A DNA stretch of 64,000 nucleotides from Hydrogenophaga intermedia (GTDB taxonomy: Bacteria; Pseudomonadota; Gammaproteobacteria; Burkholderiales; Burkholderiaceae_C): the NCBI RefSeq assembly GCF_023715105.1, contig NZ_JAMBNO010000015.1:1-64000 (forward strand), in the 5' to 3' direction. Position 1 is the stretch's first letter. Every line of letters begins with the position of its first letter. Made by a program: the position numbers and the translations under genes. The notes beneath the pieces were generated by a model. It had not been told where the DNA came from. It made no database searches and was given only the letters and a program-made list of their open reading frames with translations. Below, in pieces: positions 43,667 to 52,509 of the stretch.

Positions 43667-44530
43667 TCAGGCGGCCTGCCGCAGCGTCTGCACCAACACG
43701 CGGTGCAGCGCGTCCACCGCGGGCGCGCCGCGCGATGCGCGGCTGCGGTAAGCCGCCACCGCCATGGGTGCCAGCGGCCCGAGTCCGTGCTCCGGCCCGA
43801 GCACCTGCAGGTGCGCCGGTGCACTGCATTGCGTGAGCACCGCCACCGCGAGGCCGCTCTCCACCGCCGCGATCTGCCCGGCCAGGCTGGAGCTGTGGTA
43901 GGCCACGCGGTGCCGCCGGCCCTGCAGCGACAGCGTGGTCAGGGCGTGCTTGCGTGCGAGGCTGCTGTCTTCGTAGACCGCGATCGGCAGGGGGTCGCGA
44001 CGCCACACATCGAACTGCGGCGAACCCACCCAGACCAGCGGTTCGTGGAACAGCAGCGTGCCGCGCTGCGCGTGGTCGCGCGAGATCAGCGCGAGGTCGA
44101 GTTCGCCGCGTGCCACGCGTGGAATGAGCCGCGTCGACTGCTCGCAGTCGAGTTCGATTTCCACCGCTGCGTGGCGCGCCGCGAAACGCTTGAGCACCGG
44201 CGTGAGGTAGCGCGCGGCGTAGTCGTCGGGCACGCCCAGGTGCACGCGGCCCTGCAGGGTGTCCGGCTTCATGGCTGCCTGCGCTTCGGCATGCAGGTCG
44301 AGCAGGCGGCGCGCGTAGCCGAGCAGGGCCTGGCCATCCGGGGTGAGCTCCAGCTGGCGCGGCCCACGCAGCAGCAGGGCACGCCCCACCGCGCGTTCGA
44401 GCTTCTGCAACTGCATGCTCACGGCGGATTGCGAGCGGCTCACCTCGGGCGCGGCAGCCGAGAGCGAGCCCGCGTCGACCACCGCCACGAAGCACTTGAG
44501 CCAGTCGATCTGCAGGTCGTCGGCGCGCAT
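43667..44530 (-). CDS. LysR-family transcriptional regulator
   Basis: 287 residues from the ATG at 44530 (MRADDLQIDWLKCFVAVVDAGSLSAAA). The winged helix-turn-helix has SRSQSAVSMQLQKLERAVG, and a LysR substrate domain follows. It is divergent from a DMT-family exporter gene, with a 74-bp gap that holds a symmetric site, the usual arrangement for LysR control of an exporter. Confidence 0.88.
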   Translation of the reverse strand: MRADDLQIDWLKCFVAVVDAGSLSAAAPEVSRSQSAVSMQLQKLERAVGRALLLRGPRQLELTPDGQALLGYARRLLDLHAEAQAAMKPDTLQGRVHLGVPDDYAARYLTPVLKRFAARHAAVEIELDCEQSTRLIPRVARGELDLALISRDHAQRGTLLFHEPLVWVGSPQFDVWRRDPLPIAVYEDSSLARKHALTTLSLQGRRHRVAYHSSSLAGQIAAVESGLAVAVLTQCSAPAHLQVLGPEHGLGPLAPMAVAAYRSRASRGAPAVDALHRVLVQTLRQAA

Positions 44531-44542
44531 GGATTCGATTTC

Positions 44543-44559
44543 CGGATGAATGGAATCCG
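44543..44559. promoter_or_regulatory. LysR-type operator candidate in the lysR/DMT divergent promoter
   Basis: CGGAT (44543-44547) and ATCCG (44555-44559) form an inverted repeat that contains a T-N7-A core, in the 74-bp divergent gap. Further GGATTC and ATCCG copies lie on both sides, as often seen for regulatory plus activation sites. Confidence 0.45.
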
Positions 44560-44604
44560 AATTATCCGCTTCTCGAAACCATTGATCGCTTTCACAGTGA
44601 CGCC

Positions 44605-45540
44605 ATGAACAACGCAGCAAGCGACGAACGACGCGCCGCCTGGCGCATGGCCGCCGGCGGCGCTCTGCTGGGCACGCTGGGGGTGTTCCTGCTCGAATCG
44701 GGCAGCGACGCCGCCAGTGCTGCCTGGTTCCGCTGCGCCTTCGGTCTGCTCGCACTCACGCTGTGGGCCCGGGTCACGGCGCGTGCACCGCTGTGGCAAC
44801 TGCCGCCAGGCGCCCTGGGCCGGGTGGTGCTGGCTGCGGGCCTGGTGGTGCTGAGCTGGGTCGTGTTCTTTGCTGCCATTCAACGCCTGTCGGTGGGTCT
44901 GGCGACGGTGGTCTTCCATGTGCAGCCACTGTGTTTGATGCTGGCCGGCGCCTGGTGGCTGGGCGAGCCGCTGCCGCGTGCCCGCATTGCTGCGGTGGTG
45001 CTGGCCTTGCTGGGCCTGGCGCTGGCCACCGGCCTGTTCGGTGGCGGCGCGGCGGTGTCGGTGGTGGGTGTGGCGTTGTGCGGCGTGGCCGTGGCGGGCC
45101 AGACGTTGGTCGGCTTGCTGCTGCGCGCGCGCACGCCGGTGCCGCCGCTGGCCCTGGCGTGGTGGCAGTGCGCGGTGGGCTCGCTGGTGCTGTGGCCCTG
45201 GCTGCTGCTGGGCGGCTGGCCCGCTTGGGGGCCGGCCTGGGGCTGGCTCGCCGCACTGGGCATCGTGCACACCGGGCTGGCTTATGTGCTCATCTACGGT
45301 GGCATGTCGCGCCTGACCACATCGCGCAGCGCGCTGCTGCAGTTCGTTTACCCGGCGGTCACGCTGCTGTGCGATGCCCTGGTATACGAACGCTGGTTGT
45401 CACCGGCGCAGTTGCTGGGTGTCTCACTGATGGCCTTGGCCCTTTGGTGGGGCGGCAGATCGTCCGGCACACAGCCTGGCGGATCGCTCACTCCTCCAGC
45501 AGCGAGCGCAGCATCCAGGCCGTCTGCTCGTGCACGGTGA
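44605..45540 (+). CDS. DMT-family (EamA) membrane transporter
   Basis: 311 residues with ten predicted helices in two EamA repeats (first: GALLGTLGVFLLESGSDAASAAWFRC; second begins near VVGVALCGVAVAGQTLVGLLL). DMT proteins export amino acids, metabolites or drugs. The C-terminal 35 residues are polar and Pro/Ser-rich, and they overlap the end of the convergent dps gene by 53 bp, so this tail may be a recent extension. The divergent LysR gene probably regulates it. Confidence 0.87.
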   Translation: MNNAASDERRAAWRMAAGGALLGTLGVFLLESGSDAASAAWFRCAFGLLALTLWARVTARAPLWQLPPGALGRVVLAAGLVVLSWVVFFAAIQRLSVGLATVVFHVQPLCLMLAGAWWLGEPLPRARIAAVVLALLGLALATGLFGGGAAVSVVGVALCGVAVAGQTLVGLLLRARTPVPPLALAWWQCAVGSLVLWPWLLLGGWPAWGPAWGWLAALGIVHTGLAYVLIYGGMSRLTTSRSALLQFVYPAVTLLCDALVYERWLSPAQLLGVSLMALALWWGGRSSGTQPGGSLTPPAASAASRPSARAR

Positions 45541-45988
45541 GGCGCTGCACCAGCACGTCGGCGGTGGGTTCGTCGCTGGCCTTGTCGACGAGCTCGAACA
45601 TGGCGCGAGCGGTGCGCGCTGCGCCTTCGTGGCCCTTGGCCAGGATGGCCACCATCTCCATCGCCTTGGGCGGCGTGGTGGGTGCGTCGGGCAGGGAACT
45701 GAGCTTGGCGAATTCGGCATAGCTGCCAGGGGCCACGTGGCCGAGCGAGCGGATGCGCTCGGCGATCGGGTCGACGGCGTTCCACAGCTCGGTGTACTGC
45801 TCCATGAACATGGTGTGCAGGCTGTTGAACATCGGGCCGGTGACGTTCCAGTGGAAGTTGTGCGTGGTCAGGTACAGCGTGTAGGTGTCGGCCAGCAGAT
45901 GGCTCAAGCCCTTGGCGATGGCAGCACGGTCTTTTTCGCTGATGCCGATGTTGACGGCCATGACGGGTTTGGGGGTCTTCTTGCTCAT
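45488..45988 (-). CDS. dps: Dps-family DNA-protection/ferritin-like protein
   Basis: 166 residues. The ferroxidase site at the dimer interface is clear: TTHNFHWNVTGPMFNSLHTMFMEQYTELWNAVDPIAERIRSLG. The short Lys-rich N terminus (MSKKTPKPVM) fits DNA binding. The protein forms a 12-subunit shell that stores iron and consumes peroxide in starved or stressed cells. GGAGCATGC precedes the ATG. Its 3' end overlaps the DMT transporter gene tail to tail. Confidence 0.93.
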   Translation of the reverse strand: MSKKTPKPVMAVNIGISEKDRAAIAKGLSHLLADTYTLYLTTHNFHWNVTGPMFNSLHTMFMEQYTELWNAVDPIAERIRSLGHVAPGSYAEFAKLSSLPDAPTTPPKAMEMVAILAKGHEGAARTARAMFELVDKASDEPTADVLVQRLTVHEQTAWMLRSLLEE

Positions 45989-46090
45989 GCATGCTCCTGA
46001 AGGTTCGGTGACGTCAGTGAGCTTACAGCGCCGCGCCGTGCGCGGTGTTGACCGGTATCTGTTCAGGAGATGTCATCGCTTGACCAGACG

Positions 46091-46894
46091 TCAGGCACGG
46101 GTTTGCCAGCCGTGATCCAGTGGTCCGTGGCCGTTGCCCAGGCGCCAGGCGGCCGACGCCTGCAACGCCCCACGCACGTAGTCGCGCGCCTGTGCCACCG
46201 CGTCGCGCAGCGCGAGCCCGCGTGCCAATCCGCAGGCGATGGCGCTGGAGAGCGTGCAGCCCGTGCCGTGGGTGTTGGGCGTGTCGATGCGCGCCCCTTC
46301 CCACGCGGTGCTGCCCGTGTCGTCAAGCAGCAGATCGGTCAACACCGGGCCTGAGAGGTGACCGCCCTTGAGCAAAACGCCGTTGGCGCCCATCGAACGC
46401 AAGTCGGCGGCTGCGGCGGGCAGTGCGTCGGCACGGGCGATCACGCGTCCCAGCAGCCAGCCGGCCTCGTCGAGGTTGGGCGTGATCACCGTGGCGCGGG
46501 GGAACAGATCACTCACCAGCACGGCGACGGTCTCTTCGGCGATGAGCCGGTCGCCGCTGGTGGCCACCATCACCGGGTCGAGCACGACGCGGTTCAGTCG
46601 GTGGCGATCGATCGCCTCGGCCACCACGCGCACGATGTCGGGGCCGTGCAGCATGCCGATCTTCACCGCGTCGACACCGATGTCTTCCACCACGGCGTCG
46701 ATCTGCTGCGCGAGCAGCGCGGGCGGCAGCGCCTGAATGGCGCGCACGCCCTGCGTGTTCTGTGCCGTGATGGCGGTGATGGCCGTCATGCCGAAGCAGC
46801 CGAAGGCGCTGAAGGTCTTGAGGTCGGCCTGGATGCCGGCGCCACCGCCGGAATCGCTGCCGGCAATGCTGAGCACGCGGGGTGGGTGGGTCAT
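46091..46894 (-). CDS. thiD: Hydroxymethylpyrimidine/phosphomethylpyrimidine kinase ThiD
   Basis: 267 residues from the ATG at 46894. Ribokinase-fold motifs: [69 protein letters not shown] and the catalytic [15 protein letters not shown]. It phosphorylates HMP and HMP-P in thiamine synthesis in the cytoplasm. Its start overlaps the stop of a small membrane-protein gene (ATGA, 46891-46894). No other thi genes are present. Confidence 0.94.
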   Translation of the reverse strand: MTHPPRVLSIAGSDSGGGAGIQADLKTFSAFGCFGMTAITAITAQNTQGVRAIQALPPALLAQQIDAVVEDIGVDAVKIGMLHGPDIVRVVAEAIDRHRLNRVVLDPVMVATSGDRLIAEETVAVLVSDLFPRATVITPNLDEAGWLLGRVIARADALPAAAADLRSMGANGVLLKGGHLSGPVLTDLLLDDTGSTAWEGARIDTPNTHGTGCTLSSAIACGLARGLALRDAVAQARDYVRGALQASAAWRLGNGHGPLDHGWQTRA

Positions 46895-47565
46895 GGACGC
46901 GATTGTCTCAGTGGCCGGCGGGCCAGCGCGGCGCCCATGGCAATGGCCGCAGCCGCCATGGGCGCCATGGCCTGCGGGTCCTGCATCGTGGCCAGTGTGG
47001 TGGCGCTGACCAGGCAGGCAAGCACGCCGAGCACCAGCAGGGTCCACCAGACCAGGTGGCCGCGCGCCGTGGCGCAGCGCCAGTGCAGCAACAGGCCCAG
47101 GCCCGCCACGGCCGTCGGGTCCGGGGCCAGCCCGATGAGTTCGGCATGCGTCAAGGCGCGCTCCCCGGCCCAGGCCATCAGCGGCCAGGACAGCGCGGCC
47201 ATCAGCAGGAGCAGCAGACCCGCGCGCGCCGGCCGCAACGTAACGTCGCCTGCCAGCAGCGGCCAGCCCAGTGCCGCCATGGCGAACAGCCCTGCAAGCA
47301 GCTGCGCGCCCCAGTTGATCGGCACATAGTGTTGCCACACGAAGCCCCAGGCGACCGTCGCGCTCAGCACCGCCATCAGGCCCGCGGCCAGGCGCGGTGC
47401 CAGCGTCTCGCCGCGCCACAACGCCACCGCCAGCACGATCACGAGGGCGTTGGCCAGCAAGCCCAGCGGCCACCACGCCGCGTTGTGCAGCTCGAACAGG
47501 CGCCAGTAGGTGTCGGGCGCAAACATCAGGAAGTCCGCGGGTCGGTAGGTCCACCATTCGCTCAT
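46891..47565 (-). CDS. DUF6064-type membrane protein coupled to thiD
   Basis: 224 residues from the ATG at 47565 ([33 protein letters not shown]), with AGGAG about 10 bases upstream. Roughly seven hydrophobic helices. The N-terminal motif [22 protein letters not shown] and the internal [16 protein letters not shown] identify an uncharacterised membrane family. Overlap with thiD suggests co-translation, perhaps a membrane role related to the thiamine pathway; that is inference. Confidence 0.7.
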   Translation of the reverse strand: MSEWWTYRPADFLMFAPDTYWRLFELHNAAWWPLGLLANALVIVLAVALWRGETLAPRLAAGLMAVLSATVAWGFVWQHYVPINWGAQLLAGLFAMAALGWPLLAGDVTLRPARAGLLLLLMAALSWPLMAWAGERALTHAELIGLAPDPTAVAGLGLLLHWRCATARGHLVWWTLLVLGVLACLVSATTLATMQDPQAMAPMAAAAIAMGAALARRPLRQSRP

Positions 47566-47578
47566 GGCATCGCGCTCC

Positions 47579-48514
47579 TCACAGCGCAGCGATGGTGCGC
47601 GCAATGCGATCGCGCAACGCCGGTGCAGGCAGCGGGCCGCGCGCGGCAGCCAGGTTCTCGCGCACGTGCGCAACCTGTCGCGTGGCCGGGATGGCGCAGG
47701 TCACAGCGGGGTGTGCGAGCACGAACTTCAGGATCAGCTGCGCCCAGCTGGTCGCGCCGGCGTCTGCGCTCGCCCAGGCGGGCAGTGGGTGGCGCGCCAG
47801 CGCACGCGTGAGCTGGCCTTCGCGGAAGGTGCGGTTGACGATCACCGCCACGCCCCGCTCCTGCGCCAGCGCCATCAGCGGCTCGGCCTCGCGGTCGAGC
47901 GGGTTGTAGGTGAGTTGCACCGCGTCGATCGCCTGCGTGCGCAGGATGCGTTCGAGCTCCGTGTGGCGGCGCCCCTCCGAGGTGCTGATGCCCACGTAAC
48001 GCAGCCGGCCTTCGGCCTTCATGCGCTGCAGCGTCGGCAGGTGCTCCTCCCAGGCCAGCAGGTTGTGCACCTGCAGCAAATCGAACGTCGGCACACCCCA
48101 GTGCGCGCGCGAGGCCTCGATCTGTGCCGGCCCGCGCGCGCCGCTGCCGGTCCAGACTTTTTCGGCCGAGAACAAGGCGCCCGGGTGTCCGAGTTGGGCC
48201 AGCGCTTCGCCGATCACCGGCTGCGATGAGCCGTACATGGGCGAGCTGTCGATCAGGCGGCCGCCACCGGCGAAGAAGGCCCGGACCACCTCGGTGCACT
48301 GCGCGCGCGCACGCGGGTCGTTGCCGACATTGAACGTGATCCAGCTGCCCAGGCCGATGGCCGGCAGGGATTCACCGCCGCGCCCGATGCTGCGCTGCGT
48401 CATGACCTCCAGCGCGCTGGCGGCGGGTGCGAGGGGCGGCAGGCTCAGTGCCAGTCCAAGGCCGAGCAGAGGGCGGCGGCGCAGGCCGCGCCCGAGGGGT
48501 GGAGGGTGTTCCAT
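47579..48514 (-). CDS. Exported aldo/keto reductase-family protein
   Basis: 311 residues from the ATG at 48514. The N terminus (GRGLRRRPLLGLGLALSLPP) resembles a twin-arginine signal, so it may be exported folded with its cofactor. AKR motifs are LPAIGLGSWITF, GGGRLIDSSPMYGSSQPVIGEAL, LLQVHNLL, VGISTSEGRRH and IPATRQVAHVRENL. The classical catalytic Lys and His are partly retained (SAEKVW; LLQVHN). The substrate is unknown. It is divergent from the PQQ enzyme gene by 121 bp. Confidence 0.82.
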   Translation of the reverse strand: MEHPPPLGRGLRRRPLLGLGLALSLPPLAPAASALEVMTQRSIGRGGESLPAIGLGSWITFNVGNDPRARAQCTEVVRAFFAGGGRLIDSSPMYGSSQPVIGEALAQLGHPGALFSAEKVWTGSGARGPAQIEASRAHWGVPTFDLLQVHNLLAWEEHLPTLQRMKAEGRLRYVGISTSEGRRHTELERILRTQAIDAVQLTYNPLDREAEPLMALAQERGVAVIVNRTFREGQLTRALARHPLPAWASADAGATSWAQLILKFVLAHPAVTCAIPATRQVAHVRENLAAARGPLPAPALRDRIARTIAAL

Positions 48515-48635
48515 TTCGTCACACAACAGTCACAAGCGTCAGTGGGTTATTACCTTGATCGAGTGGCGCCGAAAAATATCCCACACACAATGGAGTTGCC
48601 CGACCACGATCGGGTTCCACCCAACGAGGAGACAC

Positions 48636-49913
48636 ATGAAAACCACCCAGCTCATCGCAGCCATGCTGCTGTGCGGATTTGTCACGTCCGTCGCTGCCCA
48701 GGCCGGCAAGGACAACCTGCAGTCACTCAAGCAGTTCAAGGTCTCGGGCACCGACTTGAACATTCCGCCGGTAGCGCAGGAGGGCCGCAACGCCGAGGCG
48801 ATCAAGGCCAACCTGAAGAACGTGAAGCTCCCGCCGGGCTTCAAGATCGAGCTCTACGCCGTGGTGCCGGATGCGCGTCACATGGCGGTGGCGCCCAACA
48901 CCAACATGCTGTTTGTCGGCACGCGCAAGACGCGCGTGTGGGCCGTGACCGATCGCAACGGCGACGGTACGGCCGACGAGGTCAAGCCCTTCGCCCCGTC
49001 GCTGAATTTCAAGGTGCCCAACGGCGTTTGCTGGACCAAAGACGGCTTCCTGATCGTGGTGGAGCACAACCGCGTGCTCAATTTCCCCGCTGCCGAGTTC
49101 TTCTATGAAGGCCCGGATGTGGCCGTGATCGAGGTTGTTCCGCAAGGCGGTCTGATCCCGGTCGAGGAGGAGTCCTTCAACCACGGGGCGCGCGTGTGTC
49201 GTGTGGCCGACGATGGCACGCTCTATATCGCGCTGGGCCAGCCATACAACGTGCAGCCCGCGGGCAAGGTCGACCTGTACGACAAGCTCGGCATCGGCGG
49301 CATCGTGCGCATGAACGCCTTCGACGGCTCCAAGCGCGAGGTTTATTCGCGCGGCATCCGCAACTCCGTGGGCATGGACATCAACCCCAAGGACAAGACC
49401 GTTTGGTGGACTGACAACCAGACCGACGGCCTGGGTGACGATGTCCCGCCGGGCGAACTCAACCGGTCCACCAAGCTCGGAGAGCACTTCGGTTACCCCT
49501 ACTGGAACGGCAAGTTCAAGGTGGCAGGCACGGGGGCCGCGCCGGACCTCAAGGACATGAAGGAGCCCGCCAACGCCGTGTTCCCGCAGGTGGAGTTCCC
49601 GGCGCACCAGGCACAGCTCGGCATGGCGTTCTACAACGGCAAGCAGTTCCCGGCCAAGTACCAGGGCGGCATCTTCGTGGCCGCGCACGGCTCGTGGAAC
49701 CGCACCAAGCCCAGCGGGGCATTGATCAATTTCATCCCCGTCAAGGCCGACGGCACCGCGGGTGCGAGCGAAGTCTTTGCCGAAGGCTGGCTCGACGCCA
49801 ATGGCGTCTACAAGGGCCGTCCTGTGGACGTGGCGCCGATGAAGGACGGTTCACTGCTGATCTCGGACGACTACGTCGGCGCGATCTACCGCGTGACCTA
49901 CTCGCCCAACTGA
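48636..49913 (+). CDS. L-sorbosone dehydrogenase-like PQQ beta-propeller enzyme
   Basis: 425 residues with AGGAG four bases before the ATG. A signal peptide (ending SVAAQ) is followed by a GSDH/sorbosone dehydrogenase propeller: LPPGFKIELYAVVPDARHMAVAPNTNMLFVGTR, VWAVTDRNGDGTADE, GVCWTKDGFLIVVEHNRV, SRGIRNSVGMDINPKDKTVWWTDN and GGIFVAAHGSWNR. Such periplasmic PQQ enzymes oxidise sugars, aldehydes or alcohols and pass electrons to cytochrome c. The stop overlaps the start of a cytochrome c gene (TGATG), which fits that electron path, and a PQQ-importer-like gene follows. Confidence 0.87.
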   Translation: MKTTQLIAAMLLCGFVTSVAAQAGKDNLQSLKQFKVSGTDLNIPPVAQEGRNAEAIKANLKNVKLPPGFKIELYAVVPDARHMAVAPNTNMLFVGTRKTRVWAVTDRNGDGTADEVKPFAPSLNFKVPNGVCWTKDGFLIVVEHNRVLNFPAAEFFYEGPDVAVIEVVPQGGLIPVEEESFNHGARVCRVADDGTLYIALGQPYNVQPAGKVDLYDKLGIGGIVRMNAFDGSKREVYSRGIRNSVGMDINPKDKTVWWTDNQTDGLGDDVPPGELNRSTKLGEHFGYPYWNGKFKVAGTGAAPDLKDMKEPANAVFPQVEFPAHQAQLGMAFYNGKQFPAKYQGGIFVAAHGSWNRTKPSGALINFIPVKADGTAGASEVFAEGWLDANGVYKGRPVDVAPMKDGSLLISDDYVGAIYRVTYSPN

Positions 49914-50230
49914 TGCGCGCGCCCACCTCGATCCTGGTGCTGGCCTTGCTGGCCGGCACCGCTTCGGCGGGGGACATCGCAGCAGGCCGCGCCAAGGCTG
50001 GCGCGGCCTGCGCGGTCTGCCACGGCCCAAATGGCTTGTCCATGCAACCCAATGTGCCCCACCTTGCGGGCCAGCCCGAGATTTATCTCGTGGAACAACT
50101 CAGAAACTACCGCAGCGGAAAGCGTGCGCACGAAGTCATGTCCGTGATTGCCAAGCCCCTGACCGACACCGAAATCGACAACCTTGCCGCGTGGTATGCC
50201 GCCATGCAGCTCAGCGTGCAATTGCCATGA
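49913..50230 (+). CDS. Small periplasmic class I c-type cytochrome
   Basis: 105 residues. Signal peptide ending ASAG, one haem site CAVCH (about 33-37) and a distal Met candidate in HEVMSVIAKPL. Conserved class I elements are GRAKAGAACAVCHG, PHLAGQPEIYLVEQLRNYRSGKR and LTDTEIDNLAAWYA. It is the expected electron acceptor of the upstream PQQ dehydrogenase. It starts within the stop codon of that gene and overlaps the receptor gene downstream (ATGA). Confidence 0.92.
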   Translation: MRAPTSILVLALLAGTASAGDIAAGRAKAGAACAVCHGPNGLSMQPNVPHLAGQPEIYLVEQLRNYRSGKRAHEVMSVIAKPLTDTEIDNLAAWYAAMQLSVQLP

Positions 50231-52371
50231 CACGTGTCGCTCTGAACGGCGCGCACGCGCTATGGACGGTTGCCCTCGGCCTCGCCGCGGCCCCCGTGTG
50301 GGCACAGGACGCACCCGACGGTGGCGCCCTGGCGCCCATCGTCATCACCGGCAGCGGTGCGGCCGACGCCCGCTGGCGTGGCAGCGCCTCGGTGGACGTG
50401 GTCGATGGCCGCGAGCTGCGCGACGGGCAGTTGCAGATCAATCTCTCCGAAAGCCTGGGCCGCGTGCCCGGTCTGGTGATCCGCAACCGCGAGAACTACG
50501 CGCAGGACCTGCAGGTCTCGATCCGCGGTTACGGCTCGCGCGCCACCTTTGGCGTGCGAGGTGTGAGGCTGTTCGTCGACGGCATCCCGGCCAGCGCGCC
50601 CGACGGCTCGGGCCAGGCGGCCAACTTCCCCATCGGCAGTGCCGAGCGCATCGAGGTTGTGCGCGGGCCGTTCGCGTCCTTGTATGGCGCTTCCAGCGGC
50701 GGCGCCATCCTGCTCTACACCGAAGATGGCGGCGAGCCCGGCGAGTGGCGCGTGGGTGCCGGCTTTGCCGAGAACGGCTTGTGGCGTTTGTCCACGCAGT
50801 TGAGTGGGCGCATCGGCGGCGCAGCGGGGTGGTCCTACGTGCTCGACACCGGCCGCTTCGAGACCGACGGTCAACGCCCGCAGTCGGCGGCCAACCGCAG
50901 CACCACCAACGCCAAGCTGGCGCGCGCGCATGACGGCGGGCGCACGGTGCTGGTGTTCAACCGTCAGACGTCCTTTGCGCTCGACCCGCAGGGGCTCACG
51001 CGCCAGGACTTCGATGCCGACCCGACGCAGACCAGCCAGTCCGCACTCGACTTCAACACCCGCAAATCGGTGTCGCAGACGCAGGCCGGCATCGCCTGGG
51101 ACCAGGCGCTGGCCGGCGGACACAAGCTCGAACTCATGGGCTACGTCGGCCAGCGGCGCGTGGTGCAGTTCCAGTCCGTTCCCATCAACGCGCAGACGTT
51201 CGCCGCTGGCAGCTCGGGCGGCGTGATCGACCTGGACCGCGACTACGCCGGCTTCAATGCGCGCTGGCGGCTGCAGACCGAATGGGCAGGCGGGCGGCTG
51301 GATACCAGCGCCGGACTGGCCGGCGATCGCCAGACCGACCTGCGCCTGGGCTTCGAGAACTTCGTCGGCGGCACGCGGGGCGTGCTCGGCAACCTGCGCC
51401 GCGACGAGACCAACCGCGCCACCACGCTCGATCCCTACCTGCGTGCGGCGTGGACGCGCGACGACTGGACGCTGGAGGGCGGCGTGCGCCACGTCAGCGC
51501 GCGTTACCGCTCCGAAGACCGTTATCTCATCAACGGCGACCAAAGTGGTGCCACGCGCTTCAGCGGCAACCTGCCCGTGGTGGGGGTGCGCCGGCAGCTC
51601 AACCCGCAGACGCAGGCGTTCGCGGCCATCGGCCGCGGCCTGGAGATCCCCACGCTCAACGAGGCCGCGTACCGCAACAGCACCGGCACCGCGGGGCTCA
51701 ACACCGACCTCAATGCCGCGCGCAGCATCAGCGCCGAAATCGGATTGCGCGGTCGCAATGCGGCCGGCCTGTGGAACGCCAGCGTGTTCGACATCCGCAC
51801 CAACGACGAGATCATCACCCTGACCAACAGCGGTGGGCGCGCCGTGTTCGACAACGCGGGTCGCACGCGCCGGCAGGGCCTCGAGTTGTCCTCCGAGTAC
51901 GGTCTGGGGGACTGGACGTTCAGCACGGCCTACACGTTTCTGCGCGCCACTTACCGCGACGCGTTCGTGTCCTGCACCGACTCGCCGTGCGCCACGCCGA
52001 ACACGCCTGTGCCCGCGGGCAACCGCATCCCGGGTGTGCCGCAGCAACAGGTGTTTGCCCAGCTCGCGTGGACGCCTGCATGGGCCACACCCGTGGGCGG
52101 CGTGTTCACGCTCGAAGCGCGCCACACCGGCCGCGTGTTCGTCAACGACGCCAACACCGACTCTGCCGAGGGTCATACCCTTTTTGCCGTGGGTGCGCGC
52201 TTCGAACAGGTGCAAGGCCCCTGGACCTTTCGCCAGTTCCTGCGCATCGACAACCTGAGCGACCGCCGTCATGCGGGCTCGGTCATCGTCAACGACGGCA
52301 ACAAACGCTTCTTCGAGCCCGGCCTCGGGCGCACCTTCTCCGCGGGCGTGGAATTCGTGCGAAGGTTCTAG
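50227..52371 (+). CDS. pqqU: TonB-dependent outer-membrane receptor, PqqU (YncD)-like
   Basis: 714 residues with a signal peptide (ending VWAQ), a TonB-box-like stretch (LAPIVITG), a plug domain (about 50-165) and a 22-strand barrel ending in aromatic F (VEFVRRF). The plug motif INLSESLGRVPGL, then NRENYAQDLQVSIRGYGSR and VRLFVDGIPA, and the end GSVIVNDGNKRFFEPGLGRT closely resemble E. coli YncD/PqqU, shown to import pyrroloquinoline quinone. It is translationally coupled to the cytochrome c and PQQ dehydrogenase genes, which supports PQQ uptake as its role. Confidence 0.82.
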   Translation: MTRVALNGAHALWTVALGLAAAPVWAQDAPDGGALAPIVITGSGAADARWRGSASVDVVDGRELRDGQLQINLSESLGRVPGLVIRNRENYAQDLQVSIRGYGSRATFGVRGVRLFVDGIPASAPDGSGQAANFPIGSAERIEVVRGPFASLYGASSGGAILLYTEDGGEPGEWRVGAGFAENGLWRLSTQLSGRIGGAAGWSYVLDTGRFETDGQRPQSAANRSTTNAKLARAHDGGRTVLVFNRQTSFALDPQGLTRQDFDADPTQTSQSALDFNTRKSVSQTQAGIAWDQALAGGHKLELMGYVGQRRVVQFQSVPINAQTFAAGSSGGVIDLDRDYAGFNARWRLQTEWAGGRLDTSAGLAGDRQTDLRLGFENFVGGTRGVLGNLRRDETNRATTLDPYLRAAWTRDDWTLEGGVRHVSARYRSEDRYLINGDQSGATRFSGNLPVVGVRRQLNPQTQAFAAIGRGLEIPTLNEAAYRNSTGTAGLNTDLNAARSISAEIGLRGRNAAGLWNASVFDIRTNDEIITLTNSGGRAVFDNAGRTRRQGLELSSEYGLGDWTFSTAYTFLRATYRDAFVSCTDSPCATPNTPVPAGNRIPGVPQQQVFAQLAWTPAWATPVGGVFTLEARHTGRVFVNDANTDSAEGHTLFAVGARFEQVQGPWTFRQFLRIDNLSDRRHAGSVIVNDGNKRFFEPGLGRTFSAGVEFVRRF

Positions 52372-52509
52372 GCAGTTTGCATGCAGCCGATCAACGGCGC
52401 GCCGGGCTGGGTGAGCGTGTCGGTTGAGGCCTGAACGATCGGTAGCATCCGGCGGGTCTTGAGAACCCTGGGGGTACCCCGGGGGCCACGAACCCGCCCG
52501 AAGCCACCG

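Noticed and set aside
42311..44608. 765-residue plus-strand frame across the PhoD-like and LysR genes
   Set aside because: It spans two unrelated genes on the other strand and their gap, with low-complexity sequence, so it is a shadow.
50260..52272. 670-residue frame opposite the TonB receptor
   Set aside because: No motif and no start signal; the plus strand encodes a full receptor with signal peptide and barrel end.
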